The notes below the pieces were generated by a model. It did not search any database. It saw nothing but the letters and a program-made list of their open reading frames with translations, and was not told where the DNA came from. The position numbers and the translations under genes were made by a program. A DNA stretch of 64,000 bases, taken from the NCBI GenBank assembly GCA_902462155.1, contig CABQAQ010000002.1, positions 124,001-188,000 of the forward strand, in the 5' to 3' direction. This document shows positions 44,929 to 54,220 of the stretch, piece by piece. The DNA is from an uncultured bacterium (GTDB lineage Bacteria > Cyanobacteriota > Vampirovibrionia > Gastranaerophilales > Gastranaerophilaceae). Numbering within the stretch: position 1 is the stretch's first letter; every line of letters starts with the position of its first letter.

Positions 44929-45861
44929 ATGAGTCATCAAATTGCTAACTTTTTTCATAATATTGGTTTTGGAGGTGCAAGAAAGGCAGAACATACAGGA
45001 GGTGAACGAACTCGACAAGCTACAGTCAAACACACCAATCAAGCAAATCCACATCAAATGAAAGTGTCAAAAGAAACTCCATTGGCAAGTTCTATTTTTA
45101 ACAATGCCTCAGATATTAAAACTCTTCAAGAAAAATTTCCCGAGGCAAAATTAAAAGATTTAGTTACATTAGCAGAAAGATATACTGCGGACGAAATTGA
45201 AGGGACTATACAAGGATACAATACTTATAAAACCGTATCTTTTGAAGAGTTAATGCAAGAAGTGAACAAAATTAAAAAACTTGAAGATAGTGGAGATATG
45301 GAAAAACTAATGGCCGAGATAGATGAGAGTGATGAGGCTATTGATGAACAAACTGATGAAGAACTTACGAATAGTATAGAAGGAGAAGCAAAACACTTAC
45401 ATATTCCTCTTCAGAACATATCTGCATACGCTATAGCTATGGAACAACAAAATCTATATGAGAATGACCCGACTTTCGCAAAAGAGAATGGCATTACAAA
45501 AAAATCAATTCGTAAATTAAAAGCTGAAGCCAAAAAACTTGATGCAACTACTGCTAAGCAGAAACTACAATCAAAAAAAGCAGACTCTAACATTAAACAA
45601 AAAGAAGCTTTCGTTAAATCCGTTGATCAACGAACTGATAAAACTTTTGGATTGAATACTCAAGAGGAAAATGCTTATATAGAGAATATTTTAGAAGAGA
45701 TTGACCAAGAAATAGCAAAGGATGAAACAGCAGATTTACCAGATGTTCCTTTTAATGCAAACGATTTACCAGATGTTCCTAATACTCCTGTAAACTCAGA
45801 GTCCTCTATTGCTGAAAATTCTCAACCTAAAGTTAAAAGAAGAGTTGCTGAAACTGAATAA
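44929..45861 (+). CDS. Acidic orphan protein under a sigma-28 promoter
   Basis: I do not recognise this 310-residue protein. It has no signal peptide and no membrane helix. The N-terminal 55 residues are polar (SHQIANFFHNIGFGGARKAE onwards), the middle is helical and strongly charged, and the C-terminal tail carries the direct repeat DLPDVP twice (an 18-base DNA repeat at 45733 and 45763). AGAGGAGG lies five bases before the ATG. A near-perfect sigma-28 promoter upstream suggests late flagellar-class expression. It could be a motility-linked cytosolic protein or a cargo of flagellar export; both are speculation. Confidence 0.65.
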   Translation: MSHQIANFFHNIGFGGARKAEHTGGERTRQATVKHTNQANPHQMKVSKETPLASSIFNNASDIKTLQEKFPEAKLKDLVTLAERYTADEIEGTIQGYNTYKTVSFEELMQEVNKIKKLEDSGDMEKLMAEIDESDEAIDEQTDEELTNSIEGEAKHLHIPLQNISAYAIAMEQQNLYENDPTFAKENGITKKSIRKLKAEAKKLDATTAKQKLQSKKADSNIKQKEAFVKSVDQRTDKTFGLNTQEENAYIENILEEIDQEIAKDETADLPDVPFNANDLPDVPNTPVNSESSIAENSQPKVKRRVAETE

Positions 45862-46163
45862 AAATTTTAAATAATTTCATGATAAAAATAGGATAAAAAT
45901 AATATGAGAGATTAGAATATATATTTTAATCTCTCTTTTTTCATAATAACTCTTTTAATATGCATAAAAAAGAGCCTTTTGTTATTTTATGTAAAGAATC
46001 AAAAAAATAGTTTCTAAAATAGATATTTACATAAATTCATAATTTGGACAAAATTAAGCAAACTTTTTTTATCATTATTTTTATTCATGTTGAATAAATT
46101 AAAAGTAAAATTAACACTTTAATTTCAGGGTATTAATTTTGGAAGGATCTACATTAACAATTC
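45862..46163. other. Intergenic region after the sigma-28 orphan
   Basis: This 302-base stretch holds the terminator at 45906-45941 and the leader of the next orphan, whose GGAAGGA is about 15 bases before its ATG. I see nothing else. Confidence 0.55.
45906..45941 (+). terminator. Rho-independent terminator of the sigma-28 orphan
   Basis: GAGAGATTA pairs with TAATCTCTC, followed by TTTTTTC. It lies about 45 bases beyond the stop. Confidence 0.85.
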
Positions 46164-46748
46164 ATGACTAGTTTAAATGTATCAAAAGGGATAAGTAATC
46201 AAGTTTCAAAAGCTAATGATTCACTTCATAGTATAAATATTACATCTAAAAAATGTAATAAATTTATTAAATGGTGTGAAAAAACAATCTCATCTCCTGA
46301 GCAAAGATTAATTCTTGGGATTACAGCTATGATGACACAACCATTTATCGATTATTACAATAAAGATGTAGATGAAAATACACGTAAATCATCTACAGAA
46401 AAGACTATAGCTAAAATAATAGTTGGAACTTTTACCGGAGTTGCAATAAGAGATTTAACTATAAAACTTTCAAAAAAGTTTACGAATGTTGATAAGGTTA
46501 CAGAAAACGGTGTAACATATTTTAAAAAAGCAAATAAAAATTCTTTTTTTACACCTAAAAACATTACAAATTATTCCAAAGATGCAAATGATAAATATAC
46601 AAAAGCCATGGGTACATTCTTAGCGACTTTTATTATGCTGTTTACAAATTTTATTATTGATGCCCCTCTGACAAATTTATTATTTAATAAAATTCACGAT
46701 ATTGGTGCTAAAAAAAATAAAGAGAAGGAGATAAAAAATGAATCTTAA
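46164..46748 (+). CDS. Orphan two-helix membrane protein (pair member A)
   Basis: I do not recognise this 194-residue protein. It has a short polar N-terminus, then ISSPEQRLILGITAMMTQPF and FIDYYNKDVDENTRKSST, a hydrophobic helix around IIVGTFTGVAIRDL and another at FLATFIMLFTNFIIDAPL. It looks like an integral membrane protein with no known catalytic motif. Its end overlaps the start of the next gene by 11 bases, so the two are co-translated and may form a complex. The ribosome site is about 15 bases from the ATG, which is long. Confidence 0.6.
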   Translation: MTSLNVSKGISNQVSKANDSLHSINITSKKCNKFIKWCEKTISSPEQRLILGITAMMTQPFIDYYNKDVDENTRKSSTEKTIAKIIVGTFTGVAIRDLTIKLSKKFTNVDKVTENGVTYFKKANKNSFFTPKNITNYSKDANDKYTKAMGTFLATFIMLFTNFIIDAPLTNLLFNKIHDIGAKKNKEKEIKNES

Positions 46749-47436
46749 TCCTTCAAAAATATTTGATAATTTTAAAGACTTTATGTGGAAAAATTATTCT
46801 AAAGACGGCGGAAAAATGCTTATTCACATGGGAGCTTTAGGATGGTTTATTGCCTCTGGCGCACAACTTATTGCTTTAATTACAAATAAAAAAATTGACA
46901 AAGAAGACAAAAAATTTCTTATACCACAAGAAGCAGCAGATGGTATTGTTAATTTTTCTATGTTTTATGCTTTAACAGATACAACTCAAAGAATTATTAC
47001 TAAAGCTGTTGAAAAAGGTAAAATTACAAATCCTGAAATTACTAATATTATTAATAAAATAGCTAAATCAAATAATACTAGTGCAAATGAACTTTTAAAA
47101 ACTAAAAATATTTCCGATTTATTAACAGATGCCCAAGATAAAAAATTATTTAAACAATTTAAAGGTGGGGTAGATATTATCACAACAATTATGGCCTCGG
47201 TTGTTGCGTGTAATATTGTAACGCCTATTGTAAGAAATAAAATAGCTTCCTTGATAAAAAATAGAAATGATAAAAAGAAATTAAATAATGAACCGGATAA
47301 TAATCCTATAGATGAAAATAACAAGTTTAAGACAACCTATCCTATAGAAAAGCCTTTGGCATCAAACCAAGTTCAACCTCTAAATTTCAAGGGAAAATAC
47401 ATTAATAAGAATCATTATGACTCTATGAAAATTTAA
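46738..47436 (+). CDS. Orphan membrane protein with C-terminal NFKGK motif (pair member B)
   Basis: I do not recognise this 232-residue protein. Hydrophobic segments occur around MGALGWFIASGAQLIALI, IVNFSMFYALTD and IITTIMASVVACNIVTPIV; the last 60 residues are polar and end VQPLNFKGKYINKNHYDSMK. The NFKGK string echoes SFKGK in the orphan at 29147-29650. AGAAGGAG sits seven bases before the ATG, inside the preceding gene. It faces spmB tail to tail with 23 bases between. Confidence 0.6.
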   Translation: MNLNPSKIFDNFKDFMWKNYSKDGGKMLIHMGALGWFIASGAQLIALITNKKIDKEDKKFLIPQEAADGIVNFSMFYALTDTTQRIITKAVEKGKITNPEITNIINKIAKSNNTSANELLKTKNISDLLTDAQDKKLFKQFKGGVDIITTIMASVVACNIVTPIVRNKIASLIKNRNDKKKLNNEPDNNPIDENNKFKTTYPIEKPLASNQVQPLNFKGKYINKNHYDSMKI

Positions 47437-47459
47437 CTATAATTATAAAAAATTAATTT

Positions 47460-47975
47460 TTATATTCCAAAAAATATATCCGCAACTATTATAGATAGAA
47501 TTATACTGAATATATCAGCTAGTAATCCACAATATAATGCGTATCTTATTTTTTTAATACCTACAGACCCAAAATATACAGAAATAACATAAAATGTTGT
47601 TTCAGAACTACCAACCATTATTGCAGCAAGCTTTATAGCATATGAATCAGGATTAAGCTTTTGAGTAAGCTCAGTAAATAATGCTAAAACTCCACTGCCT
47701 GACAAACTTCGAACTATCATTATTGGCATTACATCTATAGGAACTTTTATAAAATCTAAAATAGGTTTTAGTAAATTTTGCAATAATTCAATAGTTCCTG
47801 AAGCTCGAAACATGCCAATAGCTACAATTATTGCCAACATATACGGCAAAATATCAACAGCTATTTTAATACCTTCTTTGGCACCTTCAATAAACGAACT
47901 ATATACGTCTATTTTTTTTAAAAAAGCATATATTAGAATAAAACAGATAAAAGAAGGTATTAATAAACTTGTCAA
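47460..47975 (-). CDS. spmB: Spore maturation protein B-like (SpmB)
   Basis: This 171-residue membrane protein has the nucleoside-transporter/FeoB gate (Gate) domain seen in SpmB: EGAKEGIKIAVDILPYMLAI, MPIMIVRSLSGSGVLALF and GSSETTFYVISVYFGSVGI. The start is TTG at 47975 with GGGAGTG six bases upstream. SpmA ends three bases before it. The pair is named for Bacillus spore core dehydration but occurs in many non-spore-formers, where its transport role is unknown. Confidence 0.85.
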   Translation of the reverse strand: MTSLLIPSFICFILIYAFLKKIDVYSSFIEGAKEGIKIAVDILPYMLAIIVAIGMFRASGTIELLQNLLKPILDFIKVPIDVMPIMIVRSLSGSGVLALFTELTQKLNPDSYAIKLAAIMVGSSETTFYVISVYFGSVGIKKIRYALYCGLLADIFSIILSIIVADIFFGI

Positions 47976-47978
47976 TTC

Positions 47979-48632
47979 TTACACTCCCTTTTCTGATTCA
48001 AACTGAATAGATGGTTCACTTTCTATATTAATATTTTTGTTAATATTATATTCTTGATGCGGATAAAATACTTGGAATATTTTTGCAAGAAACATAGCAA
48101 ATAAAAATGATATGGAAGTCACAATAAAAATAGGTAAAATAATATTTGTTGGATTTTTATATCCACAAGCAGCTAAAATAGCTATTATGGTTGTTGGAAT
48201 TATTTGAAAACCAGCAGTATTCATAGCTAGTAGCATACACATAGAATCTGAGGCTGAAGTTTTATCTTTATTAATTTTTTGAAGACCTTTCATAGCTCTT
48301 AACCCAGCTGGAGTGGCAGCATTAGATAACCCAAACGCATTTGCTGTAAAGTTTAATGCTATATCTCCTATTACATCATCATTTCTTTTTAAATCAGGAA
48401 ATATTTTCTTTGCTATTATCGAAAAAAAAGAAGATAGCTTTGTTATTAATCCAGAATCCTGAGCTATTTTCATAATCCCCATCCAAAAAGCCATTATCCC
48501 TATTAAATAAAGAGATACATCTAAAGTCGTTTTGCAAGAAGAGATTATAGAATCTGTAACTTCATTTAATCTCTCATTAAAGTATCCAAGTATAAAAGAT
48601 ATTAAGATAATTAATACAAAAATAATATTCAT
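47979..48632 (-). CDS. spmA: Spore maturation protein A-like (SpmA)
   Basis: This 217-residue membrane protein is the usual partner of SpmB. The Gate-domain pattern is visible in GIMAFWMGIMKIAQDSGLI, then the highly conserved NFTANAFGLSNAATPAGLRA and CMLLAMNTAGFQIIPTTIIA. The last 25 residues form a polar cytoplasmic tail. It lies ten bases downstream of the small gene at 48643-49020, on the same strand. Confidence 0.88.
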   Translation of the reverse strand: MNIIFVLIILISFILGYFNERLNEVTDSIISSCKTTLDVSLYLIGIMAFWMGIMKIAQDSGLITKLSSFFSIIAKKIFPDLKRNDDVIGDIALNFTANAFGLSNAATPAGLRAMKGLQKINKDKTSASDSMCMLLAMNTAGFQIIPTTIIAILAACGYKNPTNIILPIFIVTSISFLFAMFLAKIFQVFYPHQEYNINKNINIESEPSIQFESEKGV

Positions 48633-48642
48633 AAAAAGTTTA

Positions 48643-49020
48643 CTATACTATCTTTTTTAACCCTAAGTTGTTAGATTTTAAAGAGTCTAAATCTAATAAG
48701 TACTTTACTTGAGAAATAGTTGAATTTTTATAAATGTATTTTAAATTTTTATTAGAAATTAGTCTTATAGTTTTTAGATTTTCAGAAACATCCGAAATTA
48801 TAACCTTAGGAATATTATATTTTTCTAAAATATTAGAAGTATAAAAATTATAAAACTTTGCACTTATAATAACTATATCAATAAGCTGATTTTTAAAATA
48901 TTGCTCAATAAAAGATGAATCTATAAGAGAAATAATCTTTTCAGGACTTATCCCTGCTGAGGTACATAAGTTTTGATAATAAAAAATATCTTTAAAATTA
49001 TCTTGCAGCAATAGTATCAT
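48643..49020 (-). CDS. Small protein resembling a degenerate receiver domain
   Basis: This 125-residue protein is not clearly assignable. Its alternating hydrophobic strands and helices resemble a response-regulator receiver: MILLLQDNF, then IDIVIISAKFYNF where the phosphorylated Asp would be expected but Ser stands instead, then IPKVIISDVSEN and YIYKNSTISQVKYLL. If it is a receiver it cannot be phosphorylated in the normal way. It is the first gene of a unit with spmA and spmB. A different alpha/beta fold is possible. Confidence 0.5.
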   Translation of the reverse strand: MILLLQDNFKDIFYYQNLCTSAGISPEKIISLIDSSFIEQYFKNQLIDIVIISAKFYNFYTSNILEKYNIPKVIISDVSENLKTIRLISNKNLKYIYKNSTISQVKYLLDLDSLKSNNLGLKKIV

Positions 49021-49249
49021 AATAAGTATCTACTTTCTTTTCAGTTTATTTAATTAATAGAATCAACGATTAAATTAATAAATTTATTTAATAAAAATTA
49101 AAATTATCCTCTAATAGGTTTAGAAAAAAAATAAAAAATAGTAATTTACAAAAATTAAAGGTATAAGAATTAAAAAAAATTTATTTCTGTTATATCATAA
49201 AATTAAAAGACTATTAAAAAATTAAATAAACAAGAATGGAAGCAAAAAG

Positions 49250-51034
49250 ATGAAAAATGAAAAATTAAGAAACATAGCAATTATAGCTCACGTAGACCAC
49301 GGGAAGACAACATTAGTAGATTGTATGCTAAAACAAAGTGGAGTATTTCGTAGTAATGAAGTAGTTCAAGAGCGAGTATTAGATAATAACGACCTTGAAA
49401 GAGAACGTGGAATTACAATTTTAGCAAAGAATGTATCAATAAAATATAAAGACTACAAAATAAATGTAGTAGATACTCCAGGTCACGCAGACTTTGGCGG
49501 AGAAGTCGAACGAGTCTTAGGTATGGTAGATGGAGCATTACTAATTGTTGATGCGGCAGAAGGACCTATGCCACAAACAAGGTTTGTTTTGTCTAAGGCA
49601 CTTGAGCTTGGTATTAGAGTAATCGTTGTTATTAATAAAATTGATAAACCTGCTGCAGATCCAGATAAAACATTAGATAAAATATTTGATTTATTTACAG
49701 AACTTACAGATAATGAATATTTAATAGATTTTCCAGTAATATACGCAAGTAGCTTAGAAGGTTTTGCAAAAAAAGAGCTTGAAGATGAAAATAAAGATAT
49801 AACTCCACTTTTAGATTGTATTATAGAAAACATTTCAGCTCCGACAGGTGATCCTGAGGCTAATTTACAATTTCATACTACAACATTAGATTATAATGAG
49901 TATGTAGGTAGGATAGCAATCGGAAGAATATTTAACGGTGTATTAAAATCACAAGAGATGGTATCTTTAATAAAATCAGATGGAGGTGTACAAAGAGGAA
50001 AAATAGTCAAATTATTTGGTTTTGAAGATTTAGGTCGTGTAGAGATTCAAGAAGCATCAGCAGGAGATATAGTAGGTATTGCAGGATTTAGCGATATTCA
50101 GATAGGAGAAACTATTTCTTCGCTTGATAAACCGGAAGCTTTACCTCTTATAAAAATTGACGAGCCTACATTACAGATGAACTTTTCAGTAAATAATAGT
50201 CCATTTGCCGGACAAGAAGGAAAATTTGTAACTAGTAGACAATTAAGAAAACGACTCTACCAAGAATTAGAAAAGAATGTAAGTTTAAAGGTAGAAGATA
50301 CAGAAAATACTGATGTATTTAGAGTTTCCGGTCGTGGAGAGTTACACCTTGGTATTTTAATAGAAACTATGCGTAGAGAAGGTTTTGAATTTCAAGTATC
50401 AAAACCGGAAGTTATTTTCAAAACTATTAATGATAGCTTATATGAACCATTTGAAAATTTATTTATAGATGTACCTGAAAGTTATGCAGGATCTTGCATT
50501 GAAAAACTTGCTGGAAGAAAAGGCGAAATGCAACAAATGAATGCTGTTGGCTCAAGGACTCATATGAGATTTTTAATACCTGCTAGAGGTCTTATAGGTT
50601 TTAGATCCGAATTCATAAGAATGACTCGTGGTGAAGGGATAATGAATCATACTTTTTATGATTACAAACCATATTGTGGTGATATAACAAGACAACGTAG
50701 TGGTTCATTAATTGCTTTCGAGGATGGTGAAGCTATTCCTTATGCTCTTAACCAATTTGAAGACAGAGGAGTATTTTTTGTTGTTCCCAAAACAAAAGTA
50801 TATCGTGGTATGATTATTGGTGAAGCAAATCGTCCTCAAGATATTGCTATTAATATATGTAAAACTAAAAAATTAACTAATATGAGAAGCGCAACTGCCG
50901 ATGTTATGGTAACATTACAAGCGCCAAGATTAATGTCTTTAGAAGATTGTCTTGAGTATATTTCTGATGATGAGTTAGTAGAAGTTACTCCTCAAAATGT
51001 CAGAATTAGAAAAGCTAATTTGAATAAATTTTAA
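49250..51034 (+). CDS. typA: Ribosome-associated GTPase TypA/BipA
   Basis: TypA is a translational GTPase linked to ribosome assembly and stress. The G1 motif AIIAHVDHGKTTLVDCML is at the start, with G2 RERGITILAKN, G3 DTPGHADFGGEVERV and G4 NKIDKPAA. The C-terminal TypA-specific region contains GRGELHLGILIETMRREGFE and ARGLIGFRSEFI. Length 594 is usual. A strong terminator follows, so it is a single-gene unit. Confidence 0.97.
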   Translation: MKNEKLRNIAIIAHVDHGKTTLVDCMLKQSGVFRSNEVVQERVLDNNDLERERGITILAKNVSIKYKDYKINVVDTPGHADFGGEVERVLGMVDGALLIVDAAEGPMPQTRFVLSKALELGIRVIVVINKIDKPAADPDKTLDKIFDLFTELTDNEYLIDFPVIYASSLEGFAKKELEDENKDITPLLDCIIENISAPTGDPEANLQFHTTTLDYNEYVGRIAIGRIFNGVLKSQEMVSLIKSDGGVQRGKIVKLFGFEDLGRVEIQEASAGDIVGIAGFSDIQIGETISSLDKPEALPLIKIDEPTLQMNFSVNNSPFAGQEGKFVTSRQLRKRLYQELEKNVSLKVEDTENTDVFRVSGRGELHLGILIETMRREGFEFQVSKPEVIFKTINDSLYEPFENLFIDVPESYAGSCIEKLAGRKGEMQQMNAVGSRTHMRFLIPARGLIGFRSEFIRMTRGEGIMNHTFYDYKPYCGDITRQRSGSLIAFEDGEAIPYALNQFEDRGVFFVVPKTKVYRGMIIGEANRPQDIAINICKTKKLTNMRSATADVMVTLQAPRLMSLEDCLEYISDDELVEVTPQNVRIRKANLNKF

Positions 51035-51060
51035 TACAATTCAATTATAATTATTACTTA

Positions 51061-51095
51061 ATGGCGGCTTATAATTTTAAATTATAAGCCGCCAT
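51061..51095 (+). terminator. Rho-independent terminator of typA
   Basis: The arms beginning ATGGCGGCTTATAATTT are perfectly inverted over 17 bases with a one-base centre, followed by TGTTTT. It begins 27 bases beyond the typA stop. Confidence 0.88.
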
Positions 51096-51137
51096 TGTTT
51101 TACAAAAATGTTTACAAAAACAAATTTAACAAATTAC

Positions 51138-52529
51138 TTAATTTATCTGTAACTGATTAATATTAGCATTATCTGTTTCTTTTAAGCTTTTAACTAAAGT
51201 TGTTAGTATTGCAACATTTAACCAAAATATAAACTGTACTTGAGGTCTAAAAAATACCGTATCTACAAATCCGTGAACAATTGTTGCTATTAACACTAAA
51301 ATCGAACCTGATACTATTATTTTATCCATCATATTATCTCGATTATTAGAAAATATAAACCTAAATCCGTAATATAATAAAGTAAAAAATATTAATATAA
51401 AACAAATTAAAGCAAATATCCCACTTTCAACTCCAATTTCAAGAAAAATATTATATGAACTTAAAGCATCAAAAGCACTTACCATATATAAACCATAAAT
51501 TTCTCTGAAAGTTTGATTGCCGGTTCCTATGCCAAATAAGAAATTATCGTAAAACATTTTTAAAGATGAATTATAAACATTCAACCTAAAAGCAGTAGAA
51601 GAATCAGCACGTAAAGTAAAAATAGATATTACTCTCTTTAATAAAGCCGGAGTTATAATTGTAATAAATGTAGCTATAGCAATAATACTGCCTATTACTA
51701 TTTTAAAATAATCTTTATATCGATTACTCTTTATTAGTTTAAAAATAATAAAACACGCACTTATAAAAATAGCAAATAAGCCTAGATATGCTCCACGACA
51801 TCCTGTCTGAATTATTGTTATAATAGTAATCAATGAAATAGCAGAATATATTAAAACTAATTTATAATTACGATTAAGAATATTAACAAAAAATAAAGAA
51901 ATAGGTGCAATAAGTGCTAAAAGTGAATAAGCAGCTAACAAATTAGGATTATAAGGCTTTAATGTTCCATAAACCCGAGTGAAAACCTGTTCCGGATTTA
52001 AATTAGAAACATCTTGCCACGTCGATATTTGTCTTATCCCCCAACTTCCTTGTATTAGAGCATATATACTCTCAATTGCAACTAAAATACTTATTATACT
52101 CAGTACCGTTAATATTTTATTTTTATTATCTTTAAAAAATAATCCCATAGAAAAATAAAAACTTATATAAATTAATGTCTTAGAAAATCCCTTAAGACTA
52201 TGACCAACCAACGTAGAATTAAATACACTTATTATTGTAAATATTAAAAAGCAAAAAATAATTACCCCAATCGGTCCTATGGTAATTTTAGTATCCTTGA
52301 CAAGCATAAGCTTTAATAAAGTTAAAATAAAAATACAGAAGGAAATAGTACCTAAAGTATTAGTAGTAACAAACGTACTTGCAATAAGTAATACTACAAG
52401 TAAAAAGAAAATAAATTTATCAAGATACTTAATAAAAAAACTATTTTCTGAAATGAAAGATAGTTTATCTTGTATATTTCGGAAAATAGAATTTATAATA
52501 TTAATAAATAAAGAATCAAAATTGTTCAT
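51138..52529 (-). CDS. O-antigen ligase/polymerase-family membrane protein
   Basis: This 463-residue protein has about 11-12 hydrophobic helices and a large periplasmic loop, the layout of the WaaL/Wzy family. Signature stretches are QTGCRGAYLGLFAIFIS and GIGTGNQTFREIYGLYM, with FLEIGVESGIFALICF after them. Such proteins attach or polymerise O-antigen or link other glycans. The heptose kinase upstream in the same unit supports an LPS role, but the exact reaction is unknown. Confidence 0.8.
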   Translation of the reverse strand: MNNFDSLFINIINSIFRNIQDKLSFISENSFFIKYLDKFIFFLLVVLLIASTFVTTNTLGTISFCIFILTLLKLMLVKDTKITIGPIGVIIFCFLIFTIISVFNSTLVGHSLKGFSKTLIYISFYFSMGLFFKDNKNKILTVLSIISILVAIESIYALIQGSWGIRQISTWQDVSNLNPEQVFTRVYGTLKPYNPNLLAAYSLLALIAPISLFFVNILNRNYKLVLIYSAISLITIITIIQTGCRGAYLGLFAIFISACFIIFKLIKSNRYKDYFKIVIGSIIAIATFITIITPALLKRVISIFTLRADSSTAFRLNVYNSSLKMFYDNFLFGIGTGNQTFREIYGLYMVSAFDALSSYNIFLEIGVESGIFALICFILIFFTLLYYGFRFIFSNNRDNMMDKIIVSGSILVLIATIVHGFVDTVFFRPQVQFIFWLNVAILTTLVKSLKETDNANINQLQIN

Positions 52530-52561
52530 AATAACTCATCATAAAATATAAAAACTTACTT

Positions 52562-53098
52562 TTATTTTACCGCAGGAGCTGATGATTTAGAAAGATTATC
52601 AACAAGTTCTACAGCAGAAATAACTCCATTTAATTTATAATCTACACCCTCTAAAACAATAGGTACACCTATTTTTATTTTATTACCACCTGCTACAGGT
52701 CCATCTTCTGTTATTTTTGCTTTATCAACTAAAGTAATAATCATATCATATTGAAAAGGCATAGATACATCTTCAATCATAGAAGCAGATTTTCCTTGAG
52801 ATGGAACAGGTAATACTACAGATTTTCTCATTGTTACAACATCCATAACTTTTAATTTTGTATATGGAACATTTCTTATAGTTATATGGCTTAAATCTCC
52901 TTTTAAAATAGGGTTACGATTAGATGTAATAACAACATTACGCAAGAATACCTGTATAGCAATTTGTGCTTCTTTTTTCACCGGACTTTTTGAAAATTTG
53001 TTTAATTTAAACCCTATCAAAAGCCCAATTAAAAGTAATAATATTGCACCTGCAATGATAATGTAATCTACCGTTCTTAATTTAAAATTTCCGTTCAT
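52562..53098 (-). CDS. DUF4330-like single-pass membrane protein
   Basis: The 178-residue protein has an N-terminal helix (about residues 11-30, VDYIIIAGAILLLLIGLLIG) followed by a beta-rich domain. The pattern around VFLRNVVITSNRNPILKGD, MIITLVDKAKITEDGPVAGG and KIKIGVPIVLEGVDYKLNG matches DUF4330, a family common in cyanobacteria. Its function is unknown. It overlaps the heptose kinase by 17 bases and precedes the O-antigen ligase-like gene, so an envelope role is likely. Confidence 0.65.
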   Translation of the reverse strand: MNGNFKLRTVDYIIIAGAILLLLIGLLIGFKLNKFSKSPVKKEAQIAIQVFLRNVVITSNRNPILKGDLSHITIRNVPYTKLKVMDVVTMRKSVVLPVPSQGKSASMIEDVSMPFQYDMIITLVDKAKITEDGPVAGGNKIKIGVPIVLEGVDYKLNGVISAVELVDNLSKSSAPAVK

Positions 53099-54131
53099 TT
53101 AAAATCTCCTTACCGTTACTTTCTATCATCTTATCTATATGGCATTTTAATTCACTGATGGAAGTAGTAGAACAACCGAATCTGCGAATAACAATACTAG
53201 CAGCAACATTAGCTATAAAAGTAGATTCTTCGAAGCTAAATCCTGAAGCTAATGCTAAAGTAAACGTAGCTACAACAGTATCACCTGCACCTGTAACATC
53301 AAAAACATCCGTTTTATTATAAGCAGGGATTTGGACAATCTTATCATTAGACTGAAACACAGCCATACCTAAAGCTCCACGTGTAATCAATACACCTTCC
53401 AAATTAAGTTCATTTAATAGTTGGTTTCCTGCTTTGATTAAAGATGCTTCATCTTTTAAAAAGAATCCCAGATATTTTTCTGTATCCGGCTGATTTGGAG
53501 TAATAGCTGTAGCACCTATATATTTATTAAGATTTTTTTGTGCATCTGCTACTACTATTTTATTATATTTTTTAGCTAATTCTATAGTTTTTTTTGCAAT
53601 ATTATCAGTTAAAGTACAGATATGATAATCTGATAGAATAACAGCATCAAAATTTGGTAAAGCTTTTTCAATATTTTGAATAATTTGTTTTTCCGTATCA
53701 CCTGAAATATATTTATTAGTTTGTCTATCTATTCGAACTATTTGTTGAGTAATTGATTGAGAACAAGATCCAGATATTCTTGTTTTTACAATTGTTTTAA
53801 CATCATCTGATTTAACGATATATTGTGTATCAATATTAGCTTTTTTAAAAGCTTGAAGTAAAATATCACTATGGTAATCATTACCACATACACCTATTAC
53901 GCTTATTTTACCACCATTTAAAGCAGAAATATTATTAGCCGCATTAGAAGCCCCACCTAAAATAATATTAGTATGCGAGTGTTGCAAAATAAGAACAGGA
54001 GCCTCTCTTGAAATTCTTTCACAATCTCCATAAATCATCTCATCAATAGCTAAATCACCTATCACTAAGACTTTTTGTTCTTTTATATTTGATAGTTTAT
54101 CACGTATTTCTTTTATAATTTCTTTATCCAT
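53082..54131 (-). CDS. rfaE1: D-glycero-beta-D-manno-heptose-7-phosphate kinase
   Basis: This PfkB-type kinase phosphorylates heptose 7-phosphate at position 1 for the LPS inner core. The start KVLVIGDLAIDEMIYGDCER leads to ISREAPVLIL and LGGASNAANNISAL, typical of RfaE. The catalytic PfkB motif is DVTGAGDTVVATFTLAL. At 349 residues it has only the kinase half; the adenylyltransferase half of E. coli HldE is absent, so a separate protein is expected elsewhere. It overlaps the DUF4330-like gene. Confidence 0.88.
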   Translation of the reverse strand: MDKEIIKEIRDKLSNIKEQKVLVIGDLAIDEMIYGDCERISREAPVLILQHSHTNIILGGASNAANNISALNGGKISVIGVCGNDYHSDILLQAFKKANIDTQYIVKSDDVKTIVKTRISGSCSQSITQQIVRIDRQTNKYISGDTEKQIIQNIEKALPNFDAVILSDYHICTLTDNIAKKTIELAKKYNKIVVADAQKNLNKYIGATAITPNQPDTEKYLGFFLKDEASLIKAGNQLLNELNLEGVLITRGALGMAVFQSNDKIVQIPAYNKTDVFDVTGAGDTVVATFTLALASGFSFEESTFIANVAASIVIRRFGCSTTSISELKCHIDKMIESNGKEILNERKF

Positions 54132-54220
54132 ACTATTTCTTTTTATTGCCTAAATTACTAAATAATGTTATAAAATTAATTATTAAATATAGTTTATCAC
54201 AAAAAAAATATAAGGTGTCA

